Positions 8,840 to 17,987 of a stretch of 64,000 nucleotides of DNA are shown piece by piece. This DNA comes from Croceivirga radicis (lineage in GTDB: Bacteria; Bacteroidota; Bacteroidia; Flavobacteriales; Flavobacteriaceae). Position numbers and translations under genes: made by a program. Below the pieces are notes generated by a model, which saw only the letters and a list, made by a program, of their open reading frames with translations, was not told the origin of the DNA and made no database searches. Numbering within the stretch: position 1 is the first letter of the stretch; each line of letters begins with the position of its first letter. The stretch is taken from the NCBI RefSeq assembly GCF_002072105.2, contig NZ_MTBC01000002.1, positions 186,001 through 250,000 on the forward strand, in the 5' to 3' direction.

Positions 8840-10585
8840 ATGGCGTCGCATTACGAAGCACCTATTAGAAGACCCTTGGTACTTGGGGATAAAGATTACC
8901 ACGATATTTCTGTGGATATCGCCAGGCCGGTAGAGGGCAAAGCAAATAAGCAATGGTGGATTGTTTTTTCCATTGCATTGGTAGCTTTCCTTTGGGGATT
9001 AGGTTGTATTATTTATACGGTTTCTACCGGTATTGGAGTTTGGGGTCTTAATAAAACCGTAAACTGGGCTTGGGATATTACCAACTTTGTATGGTGGGTA
9101 GGTATCGGGCACGCAGGAACGCTAATTTCAGCGGTATTGTTATTGTTTAGGCAAAAATGGAGAATGGCTATTAACCGTTCTGCAGAGGCAATGACTATTT
9201 TTTCTGTTGTACAAGCAGGTTTGTTTCCAATTATTCACATGGGTAGACCTTGGTTGGCTTATTGGGTATTGCCAATACCAAACCAATTTGGTTCATTGTG
9301 GGTAAACTTTAACTCTCCTTTGCTTTGGGATGTATTTGCTATTTCTACCTATTTATCCGTTTCGTTGGTATTCTGGTGGACCGGTTTATTGCCAGATTTT
9401 GCAATGTTGCGTGATAGAGCGATAAAGCCTTTTCAGAAAAAAATATATAGCCTATTAAGTTTTGGATGGACAGGTAGGGCTAAAGATTGGCAACGTTTTG
9501 AAGAAGTATCTTTGGTTTTGGCTGGTTTGGCTACACCTTTAGTACTTTCCGTACACACGATTGTATCTTTTGACTTTGCTACTTCTGTTATACCGGGATG
9601 GCACACTACAATTTTTCCACCTTACTTTGTGGCTGGGGCTATTTTCTCTGGATTTGCCATGGTAAACACCTTACTTATCATTATGCGTAAGGTTTGTAAT
9701 TTAGAAGCGTATATCACGGTACAGCATATAGAGTTAATGAATATTGTAATTATGATTACGGGTTCTATTGTGGGCTGTGCATATATTACTGAGCTATTTG
9801 TTGCTTGGTACTCTGGAGTGGAATATGAACAGTATGCATTCCTGAACAGGGCTACGGGTCCTTACGCATGGGCTTATTGGTCTATGATGACTTGTAATGT
9901 ATTCTCTCCGCAATTTATGTGGTTTAAGAAGCTAAGAACAAGCATCATGTTCTCTTTCTTTATATCTATCGTGGTAAACATAGGTATGTGGTTTGAGCGT
10001 TTCGTGATTATCGTTACCTCTTTACATAGAGATTATTTGCCATCTTCATGGACAATGTTTTCTCCAACTTTCGTAGATATCGGAATATTTATTGGCACTA
10101 TTGGGTTCTTTTTTGTTCTATTCTTATTGTACTCAAGAACATTCCCTGTAATTGCGCAAGCAGAGGTAAAATCTATTTTAAAATCTTCTGGAGAACGTTA
10201 TAAGCGATTAAGAGAAGAGGGTAAGCCAATGTACGAAATGCCTGTAAGAGGTAAGTTGATGGAAGAGCCAATAACCCAAGATGTATTAATGGGAGAAGTT
10301 GTACCTGCTGTTGGTGATAAAGTAGGAGTAAATGAATTGTTAAGTTCAATTGGAACTTTTGATCCAACTACTCAATCTGCGGACGATTTAAAGGAAATTA
10401 AAGGGGTGGGTCCAGAAATGGAGCGTAACCTTAATGAAATAGGTATTTACACCTTTGCTCAGGTAGCTAGAATGACAGAAAGGGAATACGAGCTTTTGGA
10501 TACGATTACAGGTAAATTTCCGGGTAGGGCTCTTCGTGATGACTGGGCAGGTCAAGCAAAATTGTTGAACGATAAAAAGCAATAA
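8840..10585 (+). CDS. actC: Alternative complex III subunit ActC (NrfD/PsrC-like) with a C-terminal helix-hairpin-helix domain
   Basis: ActC is an integral membrane subunit of the NrfD/PsrC family and forms a quinol site in ACIII. The first 450 or so residues of this 581-residue protein are dominated by hydrophobic helices typical of NrfD. The tail is different. From residue 515 it reads DDLKEIKGVGPEMERNLNEI, a helix-hairpin-helix pattern (IKGVGP turn) continuing as a small soluble helical domain to the end. Such a domain normally binds DNA or mediates protein contacts; its role on a respiratory subunit is unknown. The stop codon overlaps the actD start by one base, suggesting translational coupling. 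Confidence 0.92.
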   Translation: MASHYEAPIRRPLVLGDKDYHDISVDIARPVEGKANKQWWIVFSIALVAFLWGLGCIIYTVSTGIGVWGLNKTVNWAWDITNFVWWVGIGHAGTLISAVLLLFRQKWRMAINRSAEAMTIFSVVQAGLFPIIHMGRPWLAYWVLPIPNQFGSLWVNFNSPLLWDVFAISTYLSVSLVFWWTGLLPDFAMLRDRAIKPFQKKIYSLLSFGWTGRAKDWQRFEEVSLVLAGLATPLVLSVHTIVSFDFATSVIPGWHTTIFPPYFVAGAIFSGFAMVNTLLIIMRKVCNLEAYITVQHIELMNIVIMITGSIVGCAYITELFVAWYSGVEYEQYAFLNRATGPYAWAYWSMMTCNVFSPQFMWFKKLRTSIMFSFFISIVVNIGMWFERFVIIVTSLHRDYLPSSWTMFSPTFVDIGIFIGTIGFFFVLFLLYSRTFPVIAQAEVKSILKSSGERYKRLREEGKPMYEMPVRGKLMEEPITQDVLMGEVVPAVGDKVGVNELLSSIGTFDPTTQSADDLKEIKGVGPEMERNLNEIGIYTFAQVARMTEREYELLDTITGKFPGRALRDDWAGQAKLLNDKKQ

Positions 10586-11112
10586 TGGCGTCTAAAGTTA
10601 TACATGCAATTTACAATGATGATGACATTCTTATGAATGCCGTAAAGAAAGTACGTGCAGAACGTCATCATATTGAAGAGGTTTACACTCCTTTTCCAGT
10701 TCACGGTCTAGATAAAGCTATGGGCTTATCAGACACAAGAATAGCGATTACGGCTTTTTTATATGGCTGTTTGGGACTTACCGTGGCAATTACCATGATG
10801 AATTTTATCATGATAGAAGATTGGCCACAAGATATTGGTGGTAAACCAAGTTTTAGTTATTTAGAAAACTTGCCGGCATTTGTGCCAATTATGTTTGAAC
10901 TTACCGTGTTTTTTGCTGCCCACCTTATGGTAATTACCTTTTACCTTAGAAGTAAAATGTGGCCATTTAAGGAGGCTGAGAATCCGGACAAAAGAACTAC
11001 TGATGATCATTTTTTAATGGAAATAGGTGTTCACGGTAATGAAGCTGAGTTAAAAGAGCTATTATTAGATACAGGAGCAATTGAAGTAACTGTAAAAGAA
11101 AAGAACGCATAA
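10585..11112 (+). CDS. actD: Alternative complex III subunit ActD (DUF3341)
   Basis: ActD is a small membrane subunit of ACIII, family DUF3341. The 175-residue protein has a soluble N-terminal part containing the family signature YTPFPVHGLDKAMG near 37-50, two membrane helices (about 55-77 and 96-115), and a charged C-terminal tail. It overlaps actC by one base and ends two bases before actE, so it is part of the same transcript. The signature and the position between actC and actE make the call secure. Confidence 0.93.
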   Translation: MASKVIHAIYNDDDILMNAVKKVRAERHHIEEVYTPFPVHGLDKAMGLSDTRIAITAFLYGCLGLTVAITMMNFIMIEDWPQDIGGKPSFSYLENLPAFVPIMFELTVFFAAHLMVITFYLRSKMWPFKEAENPDKRTTDDHFLMEIGVHGNEAELKELLLDTGAIEVTVKEKNA

Positions 11113-11114
11113 CA

Positions 11115-11684
11115 ATGAAGCAATTCGTAAAGATAATTTTAAGCTTAGGGTTGATTATTTCAGCATCATCTTGTTCTGATAAGAATAGCCCTAACTATCA
11201 ATACATGCCAAATATGTATGAGTCTGTAGGCTATGAAACATATGAAGGTGTAGATAATGGTTTGTTTGTAGATGGTACTGAGGCCTTAACACCTCCAGCC
11301 AATACTGTGAATAGAGAGTGGTTGCCTTATGAATTTGATAATACACCAGAAGGTAAAGAACTTGCTCGTTTACAGGCAAGCCCATTAGACAGTTTAAATT
11401 ATGAGGATAATATTGCAGAAGGCGCTGCGCTTTATGCTATTTATTGTGCTATTTGTCATGGCGTAAAAGGTGATGGTCAAGGTACATTGGTTAAGCGTGA
11501 AAAAATATTGGGCGTGCCTTCTTATGATGATGTTGCAAGAAACATAACCGTGGGTAGTACATATCATACGGTTTATTATGGCCTTAACTCTATGGGTTCA
11601 TATGCTTCTCAATTTAAAAGTGAGAAGGAAATGTGGCAGGTATCCGAGTACGTAATGAAATTAAAACAAGACCTTTCCAAATAA
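11115..11684 (+). CDS. actE: Alternative complex III subunit ActE, monoheme cytochrome c lipoprotein
   Basis: ActE is the monoheme cytochrome c subunit of ACIII and carries electrons toward the oxidase. The 189-residue protein begins with a lipoprotein signal whose lipid-anchor cysteine is Cys20 in ISASSC. The single heme site is CAICH at 111-115 followed by GVKGDGQG, as in small class I cytochromes. A methionine in the sequence LNSMGSYAS near the C-terminal half is a plausible sixth ligand. It lies two bases after actD and 10 bases before actF. Confidence 0.92.
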   Translation: MKQFVKIILSLGLIISASSCSDKNSPNYQYMPNMYESVGYETYEGVDNGLFVDGTEALTPPANTVNREWLPYEFDNTPEGKELARLQASPLDSLNYEDNIAEGAALYAIYCAICHGVKGDGQGTLVKREKILGVPSYDDVARNITVGSTYHTVYYGLNSMGSYASQFKSEKEMWQVSEYVMKLKQDLSK

Positions 11685-11694
11685 GAAAACTAGG

Positions 11695-13038
11695 ATGAGA
11701 TATACGTTTTCAAATAGATTAAAAATAGGTTCAATTATCTTAATGGTAGTTGGTGCAATATGTTTAGTAACTGGCTTTGTTACTGCACCTAGTTCCGTAG
11801 AAGAAGCCAAAGCTAAGATTGCAGCTGCTCACGATGATCATGGTGGTGGTCATGGTGAGGTTGTTGATCATGCTGTAGCAGATACTCATGGTAACTCTCA
11901 TGCTGAAGATTCGCATGACGCTGGACATGACGCCGCACACGATGAGCACGTATTTCATCAAATGCAAAATAGGCCTTGGTCTGCGTTATATGTAGCTGCC
12001 TTTTTCTTTTTTATGATTTCATTAGGGGTTTTGGCGTTTTATGCAATACAACGTGCGGCCCAAGCAGGTTGGTCTCCAATTTTATTTCGAATTATGGAGG
12101 GTATTACTGCCTATTTGGCACCGGGTGGAATTATTGTTTTTGTAATCCTAGTAATGTCAGTTTTGCACATTAACCATTTATTTACTTGGGCCGATCCAGA
12201 AGTGGTTAAGCATGACGCTTTGATTCAAGGTAAAGCTGGCTATTTAAACCCTACATTTTTTATAATTAGGGCTGCTATATTTTTGGCAGGGTGGATAGCT
12301 TATAGATTCTATTCTAGAAAATTGTCGCTTGCGCAAGATCAGTCTGATGATAATTCTAACTTTAAGAAGAACTTCCGTATTTCTGCTGCATTCCTAGTAT
12401 TTTATTTGGTTACTGAATCTATGATGTCTTGGGATTGGATAATGAGTTTTGATCCGCATTGGTTTAGTACATTGTTTGGATGGTATGTTTTTGCCAGCAT
12501 GTTCGTATCTGGAATTACAACAATTGCTTTGGTAACTATATACCTTAAGTCGAAGGGATTGTTACCTGAGGTTAACAATAGCCATATTCATGATTTAGCA
12601 AAATTCATGTTTGGGGTAAGTATATTTTGGACTTACCTGTGGTTCAGCCAGTTTATGTTGATTTGGTATGCCAATATTCCAGAAGAGGCTGTCTACTACA
12701 TTTCAAGAATTGAACATTATAAATTGCCATTTTTCGGGATGTTGGTTTTGAACTTCATTTTTCCATTATTGGTGTTAATGAATAGTGATTACAAGCGTGT
12801 TAACTGGTTTGTGGTGATGACGGGTATTATAATACTATTTGGTCACTATATGGATGTTTTCAATATGGTTATGCCAGCTACGGTAGGAGAAAATTGGCAC
12901 TTAGGTGTACCAGAAATTGGTGGTATTTTATTCTTTGCCGGTTTGTTTATATTTATTGTATTCAATGCCTTATCCAAAGAAGATTTAATGCCTAAGCGTA
13001 ATCCGCTAATTGAAGAGAGTAGACAATTTCATTATTAA
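11695..13038 (+). CDS. actF: Alternative complex III subunit ActF (NrfD/PsrC-like)
   Basis: ActF is the second NrfD-like membrane subunit of ACIII, a paralogue of ActC. The 447-residue protein has a first helix near 10-30, then a strikingly His/Asp-rich loop (about 44-88; many HD and HG pairs, ending DEHVFHQMQ), then about nine further hydrophobic helices. The His-rich loop is an insertion between the first two helices; it could bind metal ions but nothing in the sequence proves that. The gene lies between actE and coxB, at the usual end of the act cluster. Confidence 0.92.
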   Translation: MRYTFSNRLKIGSIILMVVGAICLVTGFVTAPSSVEEAKAKIAAAHDDHGGGHGEVVDHAVADTHGNSHAEDSHDAGHDAAHDEHVFHQMQNRPWSALYVAAFFFFMISLGVLAFYAIQRAAQAGWSPILFRIMEGITAYLAPGGIIVFVILVMSVLHINHLFTWADPEVVKHDALIQGKAGYLNPTFFIIRAAIFLAGWIAYRFYSRKLSLAQDQSDDNSNFKKNFRISAAFLVFYLVTESMMSWDWIMSFDPHWFSTLFGWYVFASMFVSGITTIALVTIYLKSKGLLPEVNNSHIHDLAKFMFGVSIFWTYLWFSQFMLIWYANIPEEAVYYISRIEHYKLPFFGMLVLNFIFPLLVLMNSDYKRVNWFVVMTGIIILFGHYMDVFNMVMPATVGENWHLGVPEIGGILFFAGLFIFIVFNALSKEDLMPKRNPLIEESRQFHY

Positions 13039-13062
13039 TATCGAGATAGAAGTAGTTAAAAG

Positions 13063-14127
13063 ATGACAACAGTATTGATATTGACAGTTTTAGTTTTAGT
13101 TGGTATTGCCATTTGGCAAATGACTAAGATTTTTGAATTGTCACAACTTAGGGCAGATGCAATAAATGGTCTTGTAGCGAGTGATGAGGATAACAAAAAT
13201 AACGGTTATCTTATGTTCGCCTTCTTGATATTTATCTACGGGATAACCATATTTAGTTTTGCAAAATATAGTAAGGTGCTATTACCGTCAGCGGCTTCAG
13301 CTCATGGTGATAACTATGATACTTTAATGTGGGTATCGTTTGCTATAATATTTTTTGTTCAAACAATTACCCAAGCATTGCTCCACTATTTTGCTTACAA
13401 ATACAGAGGTGAAAAAGGCAAGAAAGCATTGTTTTTTGCAGATAACGATAAACTGGAATTTATTTGGACAATAATTCCTGTAATTGTTTTAGCGGGTTTA
13501 ATTATTTGGGGTCTATATTCATGGACAAACATCATGGATATTAATGAAGAAGATGATCCAATTGTAATAGAGCTATATGCACAACAGTTTAATTGGACAG
13601 CTAGATATGCTGGTGATGATAATGTACTTGGCGATGCTAGTGTACGCCTTATAGATATTGACAGAGCTAATGTTTTAGGAATTGATGAGGCAGACCCTAA
13701 TGGTCAGGACGACATTATTGTAAAAGAATTGCACTTACCAGTAGGTAGAAAGGTGAATTTTAACATGCGTTCCCAAGATGTACTGCATTCGGCTTACATG
13801 CCTCATTTTAGGGCACAAATGAATTGCGTGCCAGGTATGATTACCCAGTTTTCTTTTACACCAATTAAGACTACCGAAGAAATGAGACAAGATCCAGAGG
13901 TAGTCGAAAAGGTTAAAAGAACTAACAAGATTAGGGCTGAATGGGCTGCTGAGGGTAGACCAAACAGTGAACCATGGGAATTTGATTATGTTTTGCTATG
14001 CAATAAAATTTGTGGTAAGTCTCATTACAATATGCAAATGAAGATTATTGTAGAGAGTGAAGAAGACTACAATAAATGGTTGGCAGAACAAAAGACGTTT
14101 GGTGAATCTATGTCGCCAGCAGAATAA
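13063..14127 (+). CDS. coxB: Cytochrome c oxidase subunit II
   Basis: Subunit II holds the CuA centre that accepts electrons for the oxidase. The 354-residue protein has three hydrophobic helices (near 2-20, 45-65 and 130-150). A cupredoxin domain follows, with His242 in VLHSAYMPHF and the CuA ligand cluster CNKICGKSHYNM (Cys313, Cys317, His321, Met324). There is no C-terminal fused cytochrome c, so electrons must arrive from the ACIII cytochrome domains or a separate carrier. It sits 24 bases after actF, which suggests that ACIII and the oxidase are made together. Confidence 0.95.
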   Translation: MTTVLILTVLVLVGIAIWQMTKIFELSQLRADAINGLVASDEDNKNNGYLMFAFLIFIYGITIFSFAKYSKVLLPSAASAHGDNYDTLMWVSFAIIFFVQTITQALLHYFAYKYRGEKGKKALFFADNDKLEFIWTIIPVIVLAGLIIWGLYSWTNIMDINEEDDPIVIELYAQQFNWTARYAGDDNVLGDASVRLIDIDRANVLGIDEADPNGQDDIIVKELHLPVGRKVNFNMRSQDVLHSAYMPHFRAQMNCVPGMITQFSFTPIKTTEEMRQDPEVVEKVKRTNKIRAEWAAEGRPNSEPWEFDYVLLCNKICGKSHYNMQMKIIVESEEDYNKWLAEQKTFGESMSPAE

Positions 14128-14166
14128 TTTAGGCTAGAAAAGGAAATTAAATAAAATTTAAGAATT

Positions 14167-15987
14167 ATGTCAGCAGCACATGCAGTTGTAGATCATGGAC
14201 ATGATGATCATGGTCACCACCATAAAGAGACCTTTATCACAAAGTACATTTTTAGTCAAGATCATAAAATGATTGCTAAGCAATACCTTATAACTGGTCT
14301 AATAATGGGCTTTATTGGTATTGCAATGTCTATATTGTTTAGAATGCAATTAGCTTGGCCAGGAGAGTCTTTTCCTATTTTTGAAGCAGTTTTAGGAAAG
14401 TGGGCTCCAGATGGTGTAATGGATGCAGATATTTATTTGGCTCTGGTTACCATTCATGGTACCATAATGGTGTTCTTCGTATTAACGGCAGGCTTAAGTG
14501 GTACCTTCAGTAACTTGTTAATTCCATTGCAAATTGGCGCTAGGGATATGGCGTCTGGTTTCCTGAACATGGTGTCGTATTGGTTGTTCTTTTTGTCTTC
14601 TGTAATAATGGTATGTTCTCTTTTTGTAGAGGCAGGACCAGCGGCGGCAGGTTGGACTATCTATCCACCTTTGAGTGCCATACCAATGGCGCAACCAGGT
14701 TCTGGTGCGGGTATGACGCTTTGGTTGGTCTCAATGGCTATTTTTATAGCTTCTTCTTTATTGGGTTCTTTGAATTACGTAGTAACGGTAATTAACCTTA
14801 GAACCAAAGGGATGTCTATGACCAGACTACCATTAACTATTTGGGCTTTCTTTGTAACTGCAATCATAGGTATAATTTCATTCCCTGTATTGTTATCGGC
14901 CGCATTGTTGATGGTTATGGATAGAAGTTTTGGTACTTCTTTCTTCTTGTCAGATATTTTTATACAAGGTGAAGTATTGCATTACCAAGGTGGTTCTCCA
15001 GTATTGTACGAACATTTATTTTGGTTTTTAGGTCACCCAGAAGTATATATTGTATTGCTTCCCGCTTTAGGTATTACATCTGAAGTTATGTCTACTAACG
15101 CTAGAAAACCAATCTTTGGTTACCGTGCAATGGTAGCATCAATTTTAGCAATTGCATTTTTATCTACAATTGTTTGGGGTCACCATATGTTCATTTCCGG
15201 AATGAATCCATTTTTAGGTTCTGTATTTACTTTTACAACGTTATTGATTGCAATACCATCGGCTGTTAAAGCATTTAATTATATAACCACTTTATGGAAG
15301 GGTAACTTACAGATGAATCCTGGAATGTTATTTTCTATAGGTTTGGTATCAACATTTATTACAGGTGGTCTTACCGGTATTATTTTAGGAGATAGTACAT
15401 TGGATATTAATGTGCACGATACATATTTTGTAGTTGCTCACTTTCACTTGGTAATGGGTATTTCTGCACTTTACGGATTGTTTGCGGGTGTTTACCATTG
15501 GTTCCCTAAAATGTTCCATGGTAGAATGATGAATAAAAACCTGGGTTATGTGCATTTTTGGATAACAGCGGTTTGTGCTTATGGAGTTTTCTTTCCAATG
15601 CACTTTGTAGGTATGGCAGGTGTGCCAAGAAGGTACTACCAGAATACGGCATTTCCAATGTTTGATGAATTAACTAATGTGCAAATTCTTATGACCGTGT
15701 TCGCTATTATAGCAGCATTGGCTCAGCTTATTTTCATATATAATTTTATCAGTAGTATTTTCTACGGTAGAAAAGGAGGTTTGAATCCTTGGAAATCGAA
15801 CACCTTAGAATGGACCACACCAATGGAGCATATTCATGGTAACTGGCCAGGCGAAATACCACATGTTCATCGTTGGGCTTATGATTATAGTAAAACCTAT
15901 GAGAATGGTGAGTATATTATTGCTGGGCAAGATTTTGTTCCACAAACCGTTCCTCTACAAGATAATGAGGAAGAAATGCATCATTAA
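14167..15987 (+). CDS. coxA: Cytochrome c oxidase subunit I
   Basis: Subunit I is the heme-copper catalytic subunit that reduces O2 to water and pumps protons. The 606-residue protein has the expected twelve-helix pattern and its metal ligands: HGTIMVF for the low-spin heme, WFLGHPEVY with the CuB His and the Tyr that cross-links to it, WGHHMF for the other two CuB His, and HDTYFVVAHFH for heme a3. GHPEVY with the TTLLIAIPSAVK K-channel pattern fits an A-type enzyme. Both termini are His-rich (residues 4-19 and the final MHH). Subunits III and IV are about 20 kb away in this window. Confidence 0.97.
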   Translation: MSAAHAVVDHGHDDHGHHHKETFITKYIFSQDHKMIAKQYLITGLIMGFIGIAMSILFRMQLAWPGESFPIFEAVLGKWAPDGVMDADIYLALVTIHGTIMVFFVLTAGLSGTFSNLLIPLQIGARDMASGFLNMVSYWLFFLSSVIMVCSLFVEAGPAAAGWTIYPPLSAIPMAQPGSGAGMTLWLVSMAIFIASSLLGSLNYVVTVINLRTKGMSMTRLPLTIWAFFVTAIIGIISFPVLLSAALLMVMDRSFGTSFFLSDIFIQGEVLHYQGGSPVLYEHLFWFLGHPEVYIVLLPALGITSEVMSTNARKPIFGYRAMVASILAIAFLSTIVWGHHMFISGMNPFLGSVFTFTTLLIAIPSAVKAFNYITTLWKGNLQMNPGMLFSIGLVSTFITGGLTGIILGDSTLDINVHDTYFVVAHFHLVMGISALYGLFAGVYHWFPKMFHGRMMNKNLGYVHFWITAVCAYGVFFPMHFVGMAGVPRRYYQNTAFPMFDELTNVQILMTVFAIIAALAQLIFIYNFISSIFYGRKGGLNPWKSNTLEWTTPMEHIHGNWPGEIPHVHRWAYDYSKTYENGEYIIAGQDFVPQTVPLQDNEEEMHH

Positions 15988-16005
15988 TTTTAGTTTATAT
16001 ACATA

Positions 16006-16041
16006 ACAAAAGGCCCGTCTTATGATGGGCCTTTTGTTTTA
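16006..16041 (+). terminator. Intrinsic terminator of the act-cox operon
   Basis: A 14-bp stem with one G-U pair (arms 16006-16019 and 16024-16037) closes a TTAT loop and runs into T-rich sequence 19 bases after the coxA stop. A strong stop for the whole respiratory transcript. Confidence 0.88.
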
Positions 16042-16108
16042 GTAGTATTACCATATTGGTTTGGCTAATATTATTTTGTAATATGCAATAGTATTAAGAA
16101 ACTACGTC

Positions 16109-16948
16109 ATGATAAATCTTAAAAAATATGTATCCTTTGTCTTTGTTTTATTTGCAATGTTGGCCGTTGTTAGTGCCCAAAAGAAACCAAAGATTAAAGG
16201 TAGTAGAGCCGTGGTTGAAGTAAGTGAGAGCTTACCTAAATTTAATGCAATACACATCAAGGATGATATAGAGGTGAGTCTTAAAAAATCTTTTGAAGAG
16301 GGCTATCTGCTTACCGCCGATGACAACCTAACAGATATCATAAAACTCGAGGTGCAAGATGGGACGTTAGAGGTGTCGTCATACTATCAAGTAACTTCCA
16401 AAAAAGAATTAAAACTAGAAATTAGATATACTAGTTTAAATAAGTTAATTGTACAAAATGGTGTGTTAGTCGCTACGGATGTTTTAAATGCGGATATGTT
16501 AGACATAAATCAGTATGGCAATTCTAAATTAGATTTAAACGTATCGGCCATTGCCATACGGTTAAATGTTGAGGAGGATGCTACGTTAAAACTAAATTTA
16601 GACGCAGATTCGGTATCTGTGATGTCCCGGGGTAAAGCTAAATTGGACTTAAATTCACGCGCGGATAAAATATCTTTTGAAATTTTAGATAGGTCTAACG
16701 TAAATGTATTGGGAGCCGCCCATGAAATGCAAATAGCAATTTTTCAAGATGGTAAATTAGATGGAGAGCTGTTCCAGGTAAACCATATAAGTCTAAAAGC
16801 TAGGGAGGAAAGTTTTGTAAGGATTAATGCTATAGAGAAAGTAGATTTACAACTTTCCGGTAAATCAAAAACGTATTTATTTAGTTCACCGACCATAAAC
16901 CTTTCCTTATTTGAAGATTCAGCTCAACTACATAAGAAATCCAATTAA
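16109..16948 (+). CDS. Secreted DUF2807 (head GIN-type) protein
   Basis: The 279-residue protein has an N-terminal signal peptide (hydrophobic to about 23, cleavage near SAQ). The rest looks like the repetitive beta-helical DUF2807 family: short alternating strands such as [17 protein letters not shown], followed by many [13 protein letters not shown]-like rungs. Function is unknown; members are surface or periplasmic proteins common in Bacteroidota. It stands between the cox terminator and ruvB, 14 bases before ruvB, and could share its transcript. I infer no activity. Confidence 0.75.
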   Translation: MINLKKYVSFVFVLFAMLAVVSAQKKPKIKGSRAVVEVSESLPKFNAIHIKDDIEVSLKKSFEEGYLLTADDNLTDIIKLEVQDGTLEVSSYYQVTSKKELKLEIRYTSLNKLIVQNGVLVATDVLNADMLDINQYGNSKLDLNVSAIAIRLNVEEDATLKLNLDADSVSVMSRGKAKLDLNSRADKISFEILDRSNVNVLGAAHEMQIAIFQDGKLDGELFQVNHISLKAREESFVRINAIEKVDLQLSGKSKTYLFSSPTINLSLFEDSAQLHKKSN

Positions 16949-16962
16949 GGTATCTTTACGGC

Positions 16963-17985
16963 ATGAACGAGAATTTAGATCCTAGTACCGATAATTTTTC
17001 TAGAGAAGAATTTGATATTGAAAAGGCATTAAGACCTATTAGTTTTAATGATTTTACTGGTCAAGCACAGGTATTAGAGAATTTAGAGATATTTGTTAAA
17101 GCCGCCAATTTAAGGGGAGAAGCTTTAGATCATACTTTATTTCATGGTCCACCCGGTTTGGGCAAGACTACTTTGGCACATATATTGGCAAATGAACTAG
17201 GAGTGGGCATAAAGGTTACTTCTGGACCTGTTTTGGATAAACCTGGGGATTTGGCCGGGCTTCTTACCAATTTAGAAGAAAGAGATGTTCTTTTTATAGA
17301 TGAGATACACAGATTAAGCCCAATTGTAGAGGAATATCTGTATTCTGCAATGGAAGATTTTAAAATTGATATTATGCTAGAAACTGGTCCAAATGCCCGT
17401 ACGGTACAAATCAATTTAAATCCATTTACTTTGGTGGGTGCAACCACCCGTTCTGGGTTGTTAACTGCACCTATGCGTGCACGTTTTGGTATCTCAAGCC
17501 GATTGGAATATTATGATACGGAACTGCTATCTACCATTGTGGAACGTAGTGCACAAATTTTAAACGTGCCCATTACCAATGAGGCTGCTATAGAAATTGC
17601 CGGTCGCAGTAGGGGTACCCCTAGAATTTGTAATGCGCTTTTAAGAAGGGTTAGAGATTTTGCGCAAATCAAGGGTAACGGTAATATTGATATAGAAATA
17701 TCTAGGTTTGGGCTTAAAGCCTTAAATGTAGATGCTCATGGCTTGGATGAAATGGATAATAAAATCTTAGCTACTATAATTGATAAGTTTAAAGGTGGTC
17801 CTGTAGGTATTACCACTTTGGCAACGGCTGTGTCTGAAAGTGCGGAGACCATAGAAGAGGTATATGAGCCATTTTTAATTCAACAAGGATTTATAATGCG
17901 TACGCCAAGAGGTAGGGAGGTAACAGAGAAGGCATATACGCACTTGGGTAGAATACGACAAGGAACACAAGGAGGTTTGTTCTAG
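16963..17985 (+). CDS. ruvB: Holliday junction branch migration ATPase RuvB
   Basis: RuvB is the AAA+ motor that drives branch migration of Holliday junctions together with RuvA. The 340-residue length is standard. Walker A is GPPGLGKT at 62-69 and Walker B is DEIH at 113-116; sensor 1 lies in the GATTRSG stretch, and the C-terminal winged-helix domain contains the RIRQG end. It is separated from ruvA, which lies about 7.5 kb downstream here. It ends two bases before queG, so the two are probably co-transcribed. Confidence 0.98.
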   Translation: MNENLDPSTDNFSREEFDIEKALRPISFNDFTGQAQVLENLEIFVKAANLRGEALDHTLFHGPPGLGKTTLAHILANELGVGIKVTSGPVLDKPGDLAGLLTNLEERDVLFIDEIHRLSPIVEEYLYSAMEDFKIDIMLETGPNARTVQINLNPFTLVGATTRSGLLTAPMRARFGISSRLEYYDTELLSTIVERSAQILNVPITNEAAIEIAGRSRGTPRICNALLRRVRDFAQIKGNGNIDIEISRFGLKALNVDAHGLDEMDNKILATIIDKFKGGPVGITTLATAVSESAETIEEVYEPFLIQQGFIMRTPRGREVTEKAYTHLGRIRQGTQGGLF

Positions 17986-17987
17986 AC

